Part shown: one piece after another, positions 1 to 7,066 of the stretch
How positions within the stretch are numbered: position 1 is the first letter of the stretch
Layout: each line of letters begins with the position of its first letter
Source of the DNA: an uncultured Chloroflexota bacterium
GTDB lineage: Bacteria; Chloroflexota; Anaerolineae; Aggregatilineales; Phototrophicaceae
Assembly (NCBI GenBank): GCA_903904765.1
Contig: CAIVEA010000331.1
Span: 1-9,536, forward strand
Direction of reading: 5' to 3'
DNA: 9,536 nucleotides
Position numbers and translations under genes: made by a program
The notes under the pieces: model-generated
What the model was told of the DNA's origin: nothing
Databases searched by the model: none
What the model saw: the letters and a program-made list of their open reading frames with translations, nothing else

Positions 1-896
1 CCGCGCCCTATTCCGAACGGCTGCTGCATAATGAACCGCTGGCGCGATACACGGCTGCACGGCTGGGCGGCGCTGCCGATTCGCTGTATGTCGCCCGCGA
101 GTCGGTGGACGAACTGGCGACGGTGATGCAGGCGGCATGGTCGCAGGGCGTTCCGGTGCGGGTGCTGGGCGGCGGCGCGAACGTGCTGATTTCAGACGCG
201 GGTTTTCGCGGGCTGGTGGTCATCAACGATGTCAACGAGATTCACTTTGGCAACTGGCACGACAGCCGCAACGTAGCGGCGGCGGCGGGCGTTGGGCTGA
301 CGGTGCTGGCGCGCAAATGCCAGAGCCGGGGTTTAAGCGGGCTGGAATGGGCGGCCAGCGTGCCGGGGACGGTGGGCGGCGCGGTGGTCAACAACGCGGG
401 CGCACACGGCAGCGACATAGCGGCTAACCTGATTGAGACGGTGGTGCTGGACGAACGGCGCGGCGCGGTCATCCTCAGCCGCGACGAACTGGCTTACGGC
501 TATCGCACTTCGGCGTTGAAGGGACAAACGCAGCGGCGCTTCGTGGTGCTGCTGGCGCAATTCGCGCTGACCGCCGATGATCCGGTGGCGATTCTGGGGC
601 GGATGGAGTCGTTCATCGCGCATCGTAAGCAAACGCAACCGCCGGGCGCGAGTCTGGGCAGCATCTTCAAAAATCCCCCCGGCAACTATGCTGGACGCTT
701 GATCGAACAGTGCGGGCTGAAAGGCTACCGCATCGGTGGCGCGGAAATCTCCACCGTGCATGCGAACTTCTTCATCAACACGGGCGGGGCGACGGCGCGG
801 GACTATCTGGCGCTGATTCGCCATGCACAGGAGCGCGTCCTCGCGCAGCAGGGCGTGGAACTGGAAATGGAAGTGGAATTGGTGGGCGTTTGGTGA
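1..896 (+). CDS. murB: UDP-N-acetylenolpyruvoylglucosamine reductase MurB, 5'-partial
   Basis: MurB is the cytoplasmic flavoenzyme that uses NADPH to reduce UDP-GlcNAc-enolpyruvate to UDP-N-acetylmuramic acid, the second committed step of peptidoglycan precursor synthesis. The reading frame is open from base 3, and its first visible residues (NEPLARYTAARLGGAAD) already match the family N terminus. The true start is therefore upstream, and the GTG at 105 is internal. Counting from the codon at base 3, the FAD-binding motif GGGANVLISD is at about 56-65, GLEWAASVPGTVGGAVVNNAGAHG lies around 113-136, and GSIFKNP with the catalytic serine is at 219-225. GLKGYRIGGAEISTVHANFFIN follows, and the GVELEMEVELVG tail supplies the expected late glutamate. 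The SLGSIFKNP...AGRLIEQCGLKG arrangement is typical of type II MurB (Gram-positive style) rather than the E. coli type. It ends 78 bases before ftsQ in the same orientation, as expected for a dcw cluster. Confidence 0.96.
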   Translation, partial: APYSERLLHNEPLARYTAARLGGAADSLYVARESVDELATVMQAAWSQGVPVRVLGGGANVLISDAGFRGLVVINDVNEIHFGNWHDSRNVAAAAGVGLTVLARKCQSRGLSGLEWAASVPGTVGGAVVNNAGAHGSDIAANLIETVVLDERRGAVILSRDELAYGYRTSALKGQTQRRFVVLLAQFALTADDPVAILGRMESFIAHRKQTQPPGASLGSIFKNPPGNYAGRLIEQCGLKGYRIGGAEISTVHANFFINTGGATARDYLALIRHAQERVLAQQGVELEMEVELVGVW

Positions 897-915
897 GTTT
901 TACGACTTTGATATG

Positions 916-944
916 TTGGAAATCGTGTTAGATTGTGGAATAAT
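916..944 (+). promoter_or_regulatory. Weak candidate promoter in the murB-ftsQ gap
   Basis: The 78-base spacer between murB and ftsQ is clearly more AT-rich than the flanking genes. TTGGAA (916-921) and AATAAT (939-944) are separated by 17 bases, giving a poor to fair sigma70 match. An overlapping TTGATA at 908-913 lacks a well-spaced -10. ftsQ may simply be read through from murB, so this is only a possibility. Confidence 0.2.
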
Positions 945-974
945 GTGGGTATTCGTCATGTCGGGGGCTAGGGG

Positions 975-1796
975 ATGACTTCACGACTGCGGGACAGACG
1001 GCGCGGCAGTACGCGCACTCCCGGCATCCTGCGTGGGCCTGTCGGCACGCCGGAGGGCATGGAGCGCCCCGCTGTCCAGCATGGTGCTAAACGCTGGGGC
1101 TTCAGCGGCCTGCGGGCGGTGAGCGCCATGATTAGCCTGCTGTTGCTGGTGGTGTTGGCGGTGTTCTTCGTCACCCCCATCTTCTACATCCACAGCATTT
1201 CGATTGCTGGCCTGAAGTACATGACGAAAGAGGAAATTTTTACGCTGACAGGCGTGGCGGATCTGCATATCTTCTGGGTTGATCCGGCGGAAGTGCGCCG
1301 CAACATTCTGCGTTCGCCCACTGTGGCAGATGCACAGGTGACACTGGGCTGGCCGCCGAACATGGTGCAGGTGGTGGTGCAGGAGCGCGAACCGGCGCTG
1401 GTCTGGCAACAGTCCGGCGTGAATACGTGGGTGGATGTGCAGGGGCGCGTGATGAACCAGCGCGAAGACCGCCCCGATCTGCTGCGGATTGAGTCGGATG
1501 TGAACGACGGGCCGCTGTCGCCGAATGTGCTGGTTGATCTGGAAGTGGTGACGGGGGCGCTTCAGTTGAAGGCGATTGCCCCCACGCTGACCACCCTGCG
1601 CTATGACCCGATCAAGGGGCTAGGCTATCAAGATCAGCGCGGCTGGCAGACATGGTTCGGAACCGGAACGAATATGCCCGAACGAATTCGGATATATAAT
1701 GCGATTGTCAACAATTTGATCTCACGGGGCGTACAGCCCAGCGAAATCAATGTGGTTAACCCGGATGCTCCATTTTATGCGGCTTTGAGGCGCTAA
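975..1796 (+). CDS. ftsQ: Cell division protein FtsQ/DivIB
   Basis: FtsQ/DivIB is a bitopic membrane protein that joins the FtsB/FtsL complex and links the cytoplasmic Z-ring to septal peptidoglycan synthesis. The 273-residue product has a basic cytoplasmic N terminus (RLRDRRRGSTR, then to about 47), one transmembrane helix at about 48-70 (AMISLLLLVVLAVFFVTPIF), and an outside region. The outer part begins with a POTRA-like domain at about 71-139, whose opening FYIHSISIAGLKYMTKEEI is diagnostic. A beta domain follows from about 140 to 265, including the ALVWQQSGVNTWVDVQGRV stretch where DivIB/FtsQ proteins have a conserved 'W.D..G..' pattern. The ATG at 975 is supported by GGGGG at 963-967, seven bases upstream. 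Length and topology are normal for the family, and the place between murB and ftsA is the usual one. Sequence conservation is low in this family, so the call rests on topology, the POTRA motif and context. Confidence 0.93.
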   Translation: MTSRLRDRRRGSTRTPGILRGPVGTPEGMERPAVQHGAKRWGFSGLRAVSAMISLLLLVVLAVFFVTPIFYIHSISIAGLKYMTKEEIFTLTGVADLHIFWVDPAEVRRNILRSPTVADAQVTLGWPPNMVQVVVQEREPALVWQQSGVNTWVDVQGRVMNQREDRPDLLRIESDVNDGPLSPNVLVDLEVVTGALQLKAIAPTLTTLRYDPIKGLGYQDQRGWQTWFGTGTNMPERIRIYNAIVNNLISRGVQPSEINVVNPDAPFYAALRR

Positions 1797-1808
1797 CGTA
1801 CCAGAACT

Positions 1809-3059
1809 ATGCGTGATTTGGCTGTCGCCCTAGATGTCGGAACGCGCAAAATATGCGCTGTGGTTGCCGAGGTTCGCCCGGAAGATATTTTCGTGGTGGG
1901 AATCGGCATCGAACCGAGCGCCGGGATGCGAAAAGGCGTTGTGAATGATATGGGTCAGCTCACGGCGGCTATTTCGGCGGCTGTGCATAAGGCTGAGAAA
2001 AGCAGCGGTTTCGATATTGCCCGGGCTTATGTGAGCGTGGCGGGCAGCCATATCGCCTCCATGAACAGCCGGGGCGCGGTGGGCATCACCGGAACACGCG
2101 GCGTAAATCTGGACGATCTGGATAAGGCGATGGATCAGGCGCGGGCGATTGCCATCCCGCATAACCGTGAAGTGCTGCATGTGGTTCCCCGCAGTTATTC
2201 CCTCGATGGACAGGAGCGCGTCCGCAGCCCGTTAGGGATGCACGGCTTTCGCCTCGAAGTCGAAGCGCACATCATCACCGCTTCCTCAACCAGCGTGGCG
2301 AACCTCGAACAATCGGTGCAGGCGGCGGGCGTGTCGGTAGACCGCTTCATCCTAAACCCGTTGGCTTCCGGCGAGGCGGTGCTGACCGAGCAGGAACGCG
2401 AGATGGGCGTGGTGGTGATTGACATTGGCGGCGGCACAACCGATCTGGCAATTTTCATCGAAGGCACGGTCTGGCACACGGCGGTCATCGCGGTAGGCGG
2501 CGACCTGATTACCAACGACATCACCCACTGGATGCGCGTCCCGTTCGATGTGGCGGAGGCCGTCAAACTGCATTACGGTCATGCGCTGCAAAAAGCGGTT
2601 GATCCGCTGGAGTTGTTCCTCGTCGAACCGTTTGGCGAAGGAATGCCCACGCAGGTTTCGCGGCACGAACTGGCGGATGTGATTCAGATGCGCGTGTCCG
2701 AGATGTTCGATATGGTGCGGAAGGAAATCAAACGCTCCGGCTACGGCGAACTGCTGCGGGCTGGCGCGGTGATTACGGGCGGTTGCGCGCAATTGCCCGG
2801 TTTGAAAGAGGTAGCCTCGCAGGAATTGGGCTGCCCTGTCCGAATCGCCCGCCCGGAAAAACTGACCGGCATGGCGGACGCACTACGGAATCCCTCGTAT
2901 AGCACCAGTGTGGGGCTGTTGCGAATGGGGTTGAGCATGGAATCGGCTCCGGTGGCGGCGCGGGCCGGCAACGGCTCATCCAGCGCGGGTTCCGGGTTGA
3001 AAATCGGCAAGGTGATTGGCGGTTTGTTCAAGCGCCTGCTGCCCGATGGGGATGAATAG
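1809..3059 (+). CDS. ftsA: Cell division protein FtsA (actin-like membrane tether of FtsZ)
   Basis: FtsA is an actin-fold ATPase that binds the FtsZ C-terminal peptide and anchors the Z-ring to the inner face of the membrane. The 416-residue length is normal. Visible motifs are the phosphate-1 loop ALDVGTRKIC (7-16), the phosphate-2 loop VVVIDIGGGTTDLAIF (201-216) and the adenosine motif ITGGCAQLPG (322-331). Between the first two lies the FtsA-specific 1C (SHS2) subdomain, about 83-160. After a Ser/Gly/Ala-rich linker (about 380-395) the protein ends in GLKIGKVIGGLFKRLL (396-411), an amphipathic basic helix of the type that serves as the membrane-targeting sequence. The start is 12 bases after the ftsQ stop. 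No convincing Shine-Dalgarno is visible there (nearest GAGG at 1787-1790, 18 bases away), so translation may be coupled to ftsQ. The actin-like fold could suggest MreB or PilM, but the 1C domain, the terminal helix and the ftsQ/ftsZ neighbours make FtsA clear. Confidence 0.96.
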   Translation: MRDLAVALDVGTRKICAVVAEVRPEDIFVVGIGIEPSAGMRKGVVNDMGQLTAAISAAVHKAEKSSGFDIARAYVSVAGSHIASMNSRGAVGITGTRGVNLDDLDKAMDQARAIAIPHNREVLHVVPRSYSLDGQERVRSPLGMHGFRLEVEAHIITASSTSVANLEQSVQAAGVSVDRFILNPLASGEAVLTEQEREMGVVVIDIGGGTTDLAIFIEGTVWHTAVIAVGGDLITNDITHWMRVPFDVAEAVKLHYGHALQKAVDPLELFLVEPFGEGMPTQVSRHELADVIQMRVSEMFDMVRKEIKRSGYGELLRAGAVITGGCAQLPGLKEVASQELGCPVRIARPEKLTGMADALRNPSYSTSVGLLRMGLSMESAPVAARAGNGSSSAGSGLKIGKVIGGLFKRLLPDGDE

Positions 3060-3095
3060 GCGAGGGGACTTCTGTCCTTTCGAGTGCTGAAATAG

Positions 3096-3123
3096 TTGCC
3101 GCACCGTCAGAAGTGCGTACAAT
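3096..3123 (+). promoter_or_regulatory. Probable ftsZ promoter (sigma70-type)
   Basis: TTGCCG (3096-3101) and TACAAT (3118-3123) are separated by 16 bases, a good housekeeping-sigma match in the 109-base ftsA-ftsZ spacer. Transcription would begin near 3130, leaving a short leader before AGGAGG. The spacer carries a 5-base inverted repeat, CGCAC (3100-3104) and GTGCG (3113-3117), positioned where a repressor could sit. A separate promoter for ftsZ would fit the need for more FtsZ than FtsA, which is known from other bacteria. Confidence 0.55.
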
Positions 3124-3153
3124 AGATCGTTAATCAGGCGAAACCGCCATTTT

Positions 3154-3159
3154 AGGAGG
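3154..3159 (+). promoter_or_regulatory. ftsZ ribosome binding site that decides the start
   Basis: A perfect AGGAGG lies nine bases before the ATG at 3169. It directly abuts another in-frame ATG at 3160, which would have no spacing to the site and so is unlikely to be used. Confidence 0.85.
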
Positions 3160-3168
3160 ATGAGTCGA

Positions 3169-4404
3169 ATGGATGCGTTGACACCGGGGGAGAATTTCGC
3201 CCAGATTAAGGTGATCGGTGTGGGCGGTGGCGGTGGTAATGCTGTTAACCGCATGGTGAGCGAAGGTCTTGGCGGCGTAGAGTTCATTTCCATCAACACC
3301 GATAATCAGGCGTTGATGATGTCCAAGTCGAAGGTTCGGGTACGCATTGGCGACAAGCTGACACGCGGCTTGGGCGCGGGCGGTAACCCGGAAATTGGTC
3401 GTAAGGCGGCTGAAGAAAGCGCCGATGAGCTGTACGAAGTGCTGCGCGGCGCGGATATGGTGTTCATCGCCTGCGGCATGGGCGGCGGCACGGGTACGGG
3501 CGCGTCGCCGGTTGTGGCGCAGATCGCCAAAGAACTGGGTGCGCTGACCATTGGGGTCGTCACCAAGCCATTCAGTTTTGAAGGTACGCGCCGGATGCAG
3601 TCTGCCGAGTCGGGCATCGAGGCGTTGAAAAGTCAGGTTGATACACTGATTGTTATTCCGAATGATCGGTTACTTCAGATTGCCGATAAACGCGCCAGCT
3701 TGCAGCAGGCGTTCTCGCTGGCGGACGATGTACTCCGTCAAGGTATTCAGGGCATCTCGGAACTGATTACCGTTCCGGCGCTCATTAATCTGGACTTCGC
3801 GGACGTGCGGACGATCATGAGCGAGGGCGGTGCTGCGTTGATGGCGGTAGGCCGTTCTGCGGGTGATGACCGCGCCCGCAAAGCTGCCGAGTCGGCCATC
3901 AGCAGCGGCCTGCTGGATGTAACGATTGACGGCGCACGCGGCATTCTGTTCAACATCACGGGCGGCCCGAACTTGAGCCTGTTTGAAGTGAACGAAGCTG
4001 CCGCCATCATCAAGGAAAGCGCACACCCCGAAGTCAATATGATCTTCGGCGCTCAGATTGACGAGAACATGGGTGATGAAATCCGTATCACCGTGATTGC
4101 GACGGGCTTTGAACAAAGCCGTGCCGCCCGTAAGCTGGAAGCGCAGTTCCCGCAGCGCCAGCCGATTCAGGTGAGCCGTCCCGCCGCACCTGCGCCGCAG
4201 CCCAGCCAACCCGCACGTCCGGCAGCGCCGCAGCAACCGCCCACCGCGCCGCCCAGCTTCGTGCCGGAATCGCAGGCGAGCTATGCGCCGCCTCCGCAGC
4301 CGCGCCAATCGCCGCCGCCCGTTCCCCCCGCGCCGGAACCGCCGACCCGCGTGTATGACGAGGAAGATATTGATATTCCGACCTTCCTGCGTAAGCGCAA
4401 GTAG
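3169..4404 (+). CDS. ftsZ: Cell division protein FtsZ (tubulin-like GTPase)
   Basis: FtsZ polymerises with GTP at mid-cell into the ring that organises division. From the ATG at 3169 the protein is 411 residues and opens [20 protein letters not shown]. The GTP-binding features are [13 protein letters not shown] (about 17-29), NTDNQAL (44-50) and the tubulin signature GGGTGTG (105-111). The T7 synergy loop [11 protein letters not shown] (207-217) carries the aspartates that complete the GTPase site of the neighbouring subunit. The globular part ends near 327. A Pro/Gln/Ala-rich flexible linker of about 70 residues follows, then the C-terminal peptide [15 protein letters not shown] (397-411), the usual binding site for FtsA and other partners. 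Its basic RKRK ending is common. All key residues are present. The gene follows ftsA by 109 bases, with its own likely promoter and a strong ribosome site. Confidence 0.98.
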   Translation: MDALTPGENFAQIKVIGVGGGGGNAVNRMVSEGLGGVEFISINTDNQALMMSKSKVRVRIGDKLTRGLGAGGNPEIGRKAAEESADELYEVLRGADMVFIACGMGGGTGTGASPVVAQIAKELGALTIGVVTKPFSFEGTRRMQSAESGIEALKSQVDTLIVIPNDRLLQIADKRASLQQAFSLADDVLRQGIQGISELITVPALINLDFADVRTIMSEGGAALMAVGRSAGDDRARKAAESAISSGLLDVTIDGARGILFNITGGPNLSLFEVNEAAAIIKESAHPEVNMIFGAQIDENMGDEIRITVIATGFEQSRAARKLEAQFPQRQPIQVSRPAAPAPQPSQPARPAAPQQPPTAPPSFVPESQASYAPPPQPRQSPPPVPPAPEPPTRVYDEEDIDIPTFLRKRK

Positions 4405-4410
4405 GCGACG

Positions 4411-4437
4411 GCCCTCATCCCTAACCCCTTTCAAGGG
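4411..4437 (+). repeat. Partial C-rich intergenic repeat unit
   Basis: The segment starts CCCTCATCCCTAACCCC (4412-4428) and ends in AAGGG. It resembles the outer part of the two fuller repeat units at 4456-4495 and, on the other strand, 4517-4556 (CCCTCACCCTAAATCCC). It lacks the CTCCCTCAGGGCGA core, so it looks like a truncated or diverged unit. Confidence 0.4.
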
Positions 4438-4446
4438 TAGGTTTTT
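4426..4446 (+). terminator. Possible weak intrinsic terminator after ftsZ
   Basis: CCCTT (4426-4430) can pair with AAGGG (4433-4437), and a TTTTT run follows at 4442-4446, 22 bases after the ftsZ stop. The stem is short with a very tight loop (effectively CCCT/AGGG with a four-base loop), so the call is tentative. The larger hairpin at 4452-4507 may do the job instead. Confidence 0.3.
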
Positions 4447-4451
4447 GCAGG

Positions 4452-4507
4452 ATAACCCTCAACCCCCGCCCCTTCTCCCTCAGGGCGAAGGGGAGTAAGA
4501 GGGTTAT
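4452..4507. repeat. Hairpin-forming C-rich repeat, possible bidirectional terminator
   Basis: ATAACCCTC (4452-4460) is perfectly complementary to GAGGGTTAT (4499-4507). Inside it, CCCCTTC (4469-4475) pairs with GAAGGGG (4487-4493), and the tip is the palindrome CCCTCAGGG (4477-4485). The result is a long nested hairpin between the convergent ftsZ and the minus-strand membrane-protein gene. T-rich sequence (4507-4516) follows on the plus strand. The core CTCCCTCAGGGCGA recurs in inverted orientation at 4524-4537. This looks like a small dispersed repeat of the type scattered between genes in many Chloroflexota and other bacteria; a role in termination is inferred. Confidence 0.6.
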
Positions 4508-4514
4508 TTGACTT

Positions 4515-6899
4515 TTAAGTCCCTCGCCCTGAGGGAGAGGGATTTAGGGTGAGGGCGTACCCCAACGCGGCGAGGAGCGTGAGCGCGAACAGTGCCACCC
4601 CCGCTGTCAGCCCCGGCGCTTCAAACCACAGCCGCACGTGCTGGCTTCCGGGCGGCAGGCGCAGTGCCACAAAACCTTGTAGATGGTTATTTATAAGATA
4701 GCCTGTTGGCGCGGTCTGCACAGACACGCGCTGATCGTCTAGGCTGGCCTGCCAACCGGGGAAGTTCGTCTCCTGCACGATCAACGCCAGCGGTTCGTCC
4801 CCGTCCGGCGCTGGCACATCAAGCGTCAGGCTGTCCAAATGGTGTTCCAGCACGGGGACGGCGCGAACATCGGCGGCGGTCAACCCTGCCGGATCACTTT
4901 GCAGGCGCGACAGCGGCACGACGAAGGCATAGGGCAACGCCTGCGGCAGTTCATAGATGGCGATGGCGGGCAGATCACCTGCGCTGCACACATCCCCCTT
5001 CAGGCCAGATGCGGTCAGGCAGTCGCGGATGGTGTAGCCATAACTGCGGACGAACTCCCGCGCTAATTGTTGCGCCCAATCGTCCTGCGCGGAGAGGGGG
5101 ACAAGCGCCCAGCGGGGGATGTCCGGTAGGCCGCGTTCGGGCGCAAAAATCGTATCCGGCAGCGCCGTCGCTTCCCAACCTTCGTTGAGTCCCCAGTTGC
5201 GAATGTGCGTGCTGGTGGCGGCATAAGCGCGGGGCGAAAAGGGTAGGTTGACGGCGGGGAATGGTGACTCGTCCCATGTATGCAGGGCATCCCACAAGGC
5301 GGGCTGTATGTCCGTGACCGGTTTGAAGGTGTACAGGGCGCTGTTGGTGTGCAGCACATCGTTCAGCATCCACAGGCACAGCGCCAGCAGCAGCGCCGCC
5401 AGTCCGTGCCGCAGCAAGGGGGCATGGCGGATGCTGAAGAACGCTCCTGTGCCGACAATCCCGATCAGCACGAACAGCGCGTCTACGGCCTGCGGGAGCG
5501 TTTGCCAGCGCAGCGGGTCGAAGGCTTGCAATAGGTAGAAGTTGTTCCCCACCAGTGTCAGCCGTTCGGAGGTGGTGGCGGTGCTATAGGCCAGCGCGTA
5601 CAGCCACAAGCCGGATGCGACGATCAGCCCGAAGGCGACTCGCCGCCAGCCGGGGTGTGCCTGCGCGGTTTGCCACAGACGATCCAGCACGAGCGCCGCC
5701 AGCAGGATGCAGCCCAACGCGGCGAAGGCCAGCGCCCGCCCGACGAAGCGGAACTCTGCCAGCAAGGGGATTCTGCGGTACAGCCATGCGACAACCGGAT
5801 TGTCCCCCGCGCCCCAGATCAGCATGAGCAAGGCGAGGGCGATCAGCACGCCCCATTCGCCTGCCCGATCTGCCGATGCCCACCGCCGGAAGCGCGGGAT
5901 GACGAGCAGCACGATGGCGATTAGCGCCAGCAGCACGGTAGGCAGGCCGATGTAGGCGTAGTCTACGGCGCGGCTCATCAGCGAGGGGGCGTTTTCCAGC
6001 GCCGACCAGTCTGACCAGCGGGTGAGGAGATTGGCAACGGCCTGCGCCAGACTATATGCGCCTTGCAGTCCGCCTTCCGGTGTGAACTGCTGCGACTCGT
6101 GGCTGACGAAGGCGCGGGTTTGCCAGACCGGGATGAACAGCAGCGCCGACAGGCCGAAGGCAAAAGCTGCCGCCAGCGCCAGCCGCCCCAGCATCTGGCG
6201 GCGTTCGCTGCGGTGCTTCCACAGCGCATGAGCGCCCAGTGCCACCACTGCGATCAGGGTGTGCAGCGTGTAGGTGATGTTGCCAGCGTAGAATAGTAGC
6301 GCGAAGGCTGCGCCGAAGGCGACGGGGGCGGCACGGCTGTGGGTGCGTGTTGTCCATAGCAGGGCGGCCAGCACCAGCGGCGGCCATGACAGGCTCAAGC
6401 CCAACTGGAAATGTCCGGCGGCGAATTTGCCCGCGATCTGACCACTCATCAGCCACAAGCCCGCCGCCAACAGCGCCCCGAAACGGCTCATCCCCAGCGC
6501 ACGCGCCAGCAGCGTCATGTTCACGCCGGCCAGCAGCAGGGCGATGAGCAGCGCGGCTTTGCTGCCCGCCACTGCGCCCGCCAGCAATAGGGGCAGGCTG
6601 TGAAACGGGTTAAACAGGTAGTTAAAGGCATTGTTGAACAGCGGTTCTCCGTTGCTGATGAACGGATTCCATGCGGGAAGATGCCCGTCCATTTGCAGGC
6701 CGATGCGGAAGGGCAGGATGACCCCTGCTAGCCGTTCCTGTTCCAGTCCGGTGGGGCGCAGCGCGTCATCTGTCCACAGGTGGCGGACGGCTTCCAGATC
6801 GGCTACCAGACTGGATGAAGGGGTGGCTGGCGACAGGCTGAGGCCATATAAGAAGGTGATGAGAAGCACAACGGCTGCATCTAAAACGGTGCGTTTCAT
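4515..6899 (-). CDS. YfhO-like polytopic membrane protein, putative GT-C glycosyltransferase
   Basis: This 794-residue protein has an N-terminal hydrophobic helix (about 6-22) and many further transmembrane segments, with an extracytoplasmic region before a last helix (about 763-783). Family-like features are an acidic residue in the first outer loop (SLVADLEAV, near 34), WNPFISNGEPLF (77-88), a mid-protein RFVGRALAFAALG stretch, and a C-terminal NFPGW (712-716) with later LPPGSQHVRLWFEAPG. Together they recall YfhO/GT-C proteins, which transfer sugars from lipid carriers to envelope acceptors such as teichoic acids or lipids; the substrate here cannot be told. The start at 6899 is chosen because GAGGT lies six bases upstream and the hydrophobic helix begins just after it. 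An in-frame ATG at 6971 would only add a polar, proline-rich extension. The last 13 residues, ending LTLNPSPSGRGT, are encoded by an intergenic repeat, so the natural end may have been replaced. It is convergent with ftsZ and divergent from the RNR gene. Confidence 0.75.
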   Translation of the reverse strand: MKRTVLDAAVVLLITFLYGLSLSPATPSSSLVADLEAVRHLWTDDALRPTGLEQERLAGVILPFRIGLQMDGHLPAWNPFISNGEPLFNNAFNYLFNPFHSLPLLLAGAVAGSKAALLIALLLAGVNMTLLARALGMSRFGALLAAGLWLMSGQIAGKFAAGHFQLGLSLSWPPLVLAALLWTTRTHSRAAPVAFGAAFALLFYAGNITYTLHTLIAVVALGAHALWKHRSERRQMLGRLALAAAFAFGLSALLFIPVWQTRAFVSHESQQFTPEGGLQGAYSLAQAVANLLTRWSDWSALENAPSLMSRAVDYAYIGLPTVLLALIAIVLLVIPRFRRWASADRAGEWGVLIALALLMLIWGAGDNPVVAWLYRRIPLLAEFRFVGRALAFAALGCILLAALVLDRLWQTAQAHPGWRRVAFGLIVASGLWLYALAYSTATTSERLTLVGNNFYLLQAFDPLRWQTLPQAVDALFVLIGIVGTGAFFSIRHAPLLRHGLAALLLALCLWMLNDVLHTNSALYTFKPVTDIQPALWDALHTWDESPFPAVNLPFSPRAYAATSTHIRNWGLNEGWEATALPDTIFAPERGLPDIPRWALVPLSAQDDWAQQLAREFVRSYGYTIRDCLTASGLKGDVCSAGDLPAIAIYELPQALPYAFVVPLSRLQSDPAGLTAADVRAVPVLEHHLDSLTLDVPAPDGDEPLALIVQETNFPGWQASLDDQRVSVQTAPTGYLINNHLQGFVALRLPPGSQHVRLWFEAPGLTAGVALFALTLLAALGYALTLNPSPSGRGT
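4517..4556 (-). repeat. Inverted copy of the C-rich repeat, overlapping a gene end
   Basis: Read on the minus strand, this unit begins GCCCTCACCCTAAATCCC and continues into CTCCCTCAGGGCGA. Fifteen bases (4524-4538) are the exact reverse complement of 4474-4488 in the neighbouring unit. It overlaps the 3' end of the minus-strand membrane-protein gene and encodes its final residues. Confidence 0.6.
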
Positions 6900-6904
6900 A
6901 AGTG

Positions 6905-6910
6905 ACCTCA
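6905..6910 (-). promoter_or_regulatory. Ribosome binding site of the YfhO-like gene
   Basis: On the minus strand, TGAGGT (6910 to 6905) lies about six bases before the ATG at 6899. This supports that start over the in-frame ATG at 6971, which has no comparable site. Confidence 0.6.
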
Positions 6911-7048
6911 CACACGGCGGCGGTTTCCGCTGATGTGGGATAGGTGGAAAAATGTGGGAAATCCGTAACATCAGAACAACGATTTTCTAACCAATCACTG
7001 CCCGGTTTTTAGTGGACAAAGCCCTATGCACCATGATACAGTACACAC

Positions 7049-7054
7049 TATAAG
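7049..7054 (+). promoter_or_regulatory. Possible -10 element upstream of the RNR gene
   Basis: TATAAG at 7049-7054 sits in the AT-rich divergent spacer (6900-7183) and is the best -10-like hexamer facing the RNR gene. No good -35 hexamer is seen 16-18 bases upstream. If used, the leader would be about 120 bases and would contain the hairpin at 7096-7118. I see no convincing promoter for the minus-strand gene in this spacer. Confidence 0.25.
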
Positions 7055-7066
7055 AGGACTCATTTT

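Noticed and set aside
105..896. murB starting at the GTG at 105.
   Set aside because: The same frame upstream to base 3 encodes the conserved MurB N-terminal residues, so the gene begins before the window.
3670..4434. A 254-codon minus-strand frame opposite ftsZ.
   Set aside because: Arginine-rich low-complexity product lying antisense to FtsZ; no domain and no ribosome site seen.
4283..4498. A 71-codon plus-strand frame spanning the ftsZ end and the repeat.
   Set aside because: It overlaps the ftsZ linker in another frame and ends in repeat-derived residues; no ribosome site.
4706..5188. A 160-codon plus-strand frame inside the YfhO-like gene.
   Set aside because: Arg/Pro/Ala-rich composition and antisense to a well-supported membrane protein frame.
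6900..6971. A 24-residue N-terminal extension of the YfhO-like protein from the ATG at 6971.
   Set aside because: Polar and proline-rich, no ribosome site, and it would precede a normal hydrophobic N terminus that has a good site at 6905-6910.
7041..7060. A NrdR-box-like ACACTATA half-site near the candidate -10.
   Set aside because: Only one half resembles the consensus; the second half and the usual paired box are absent.
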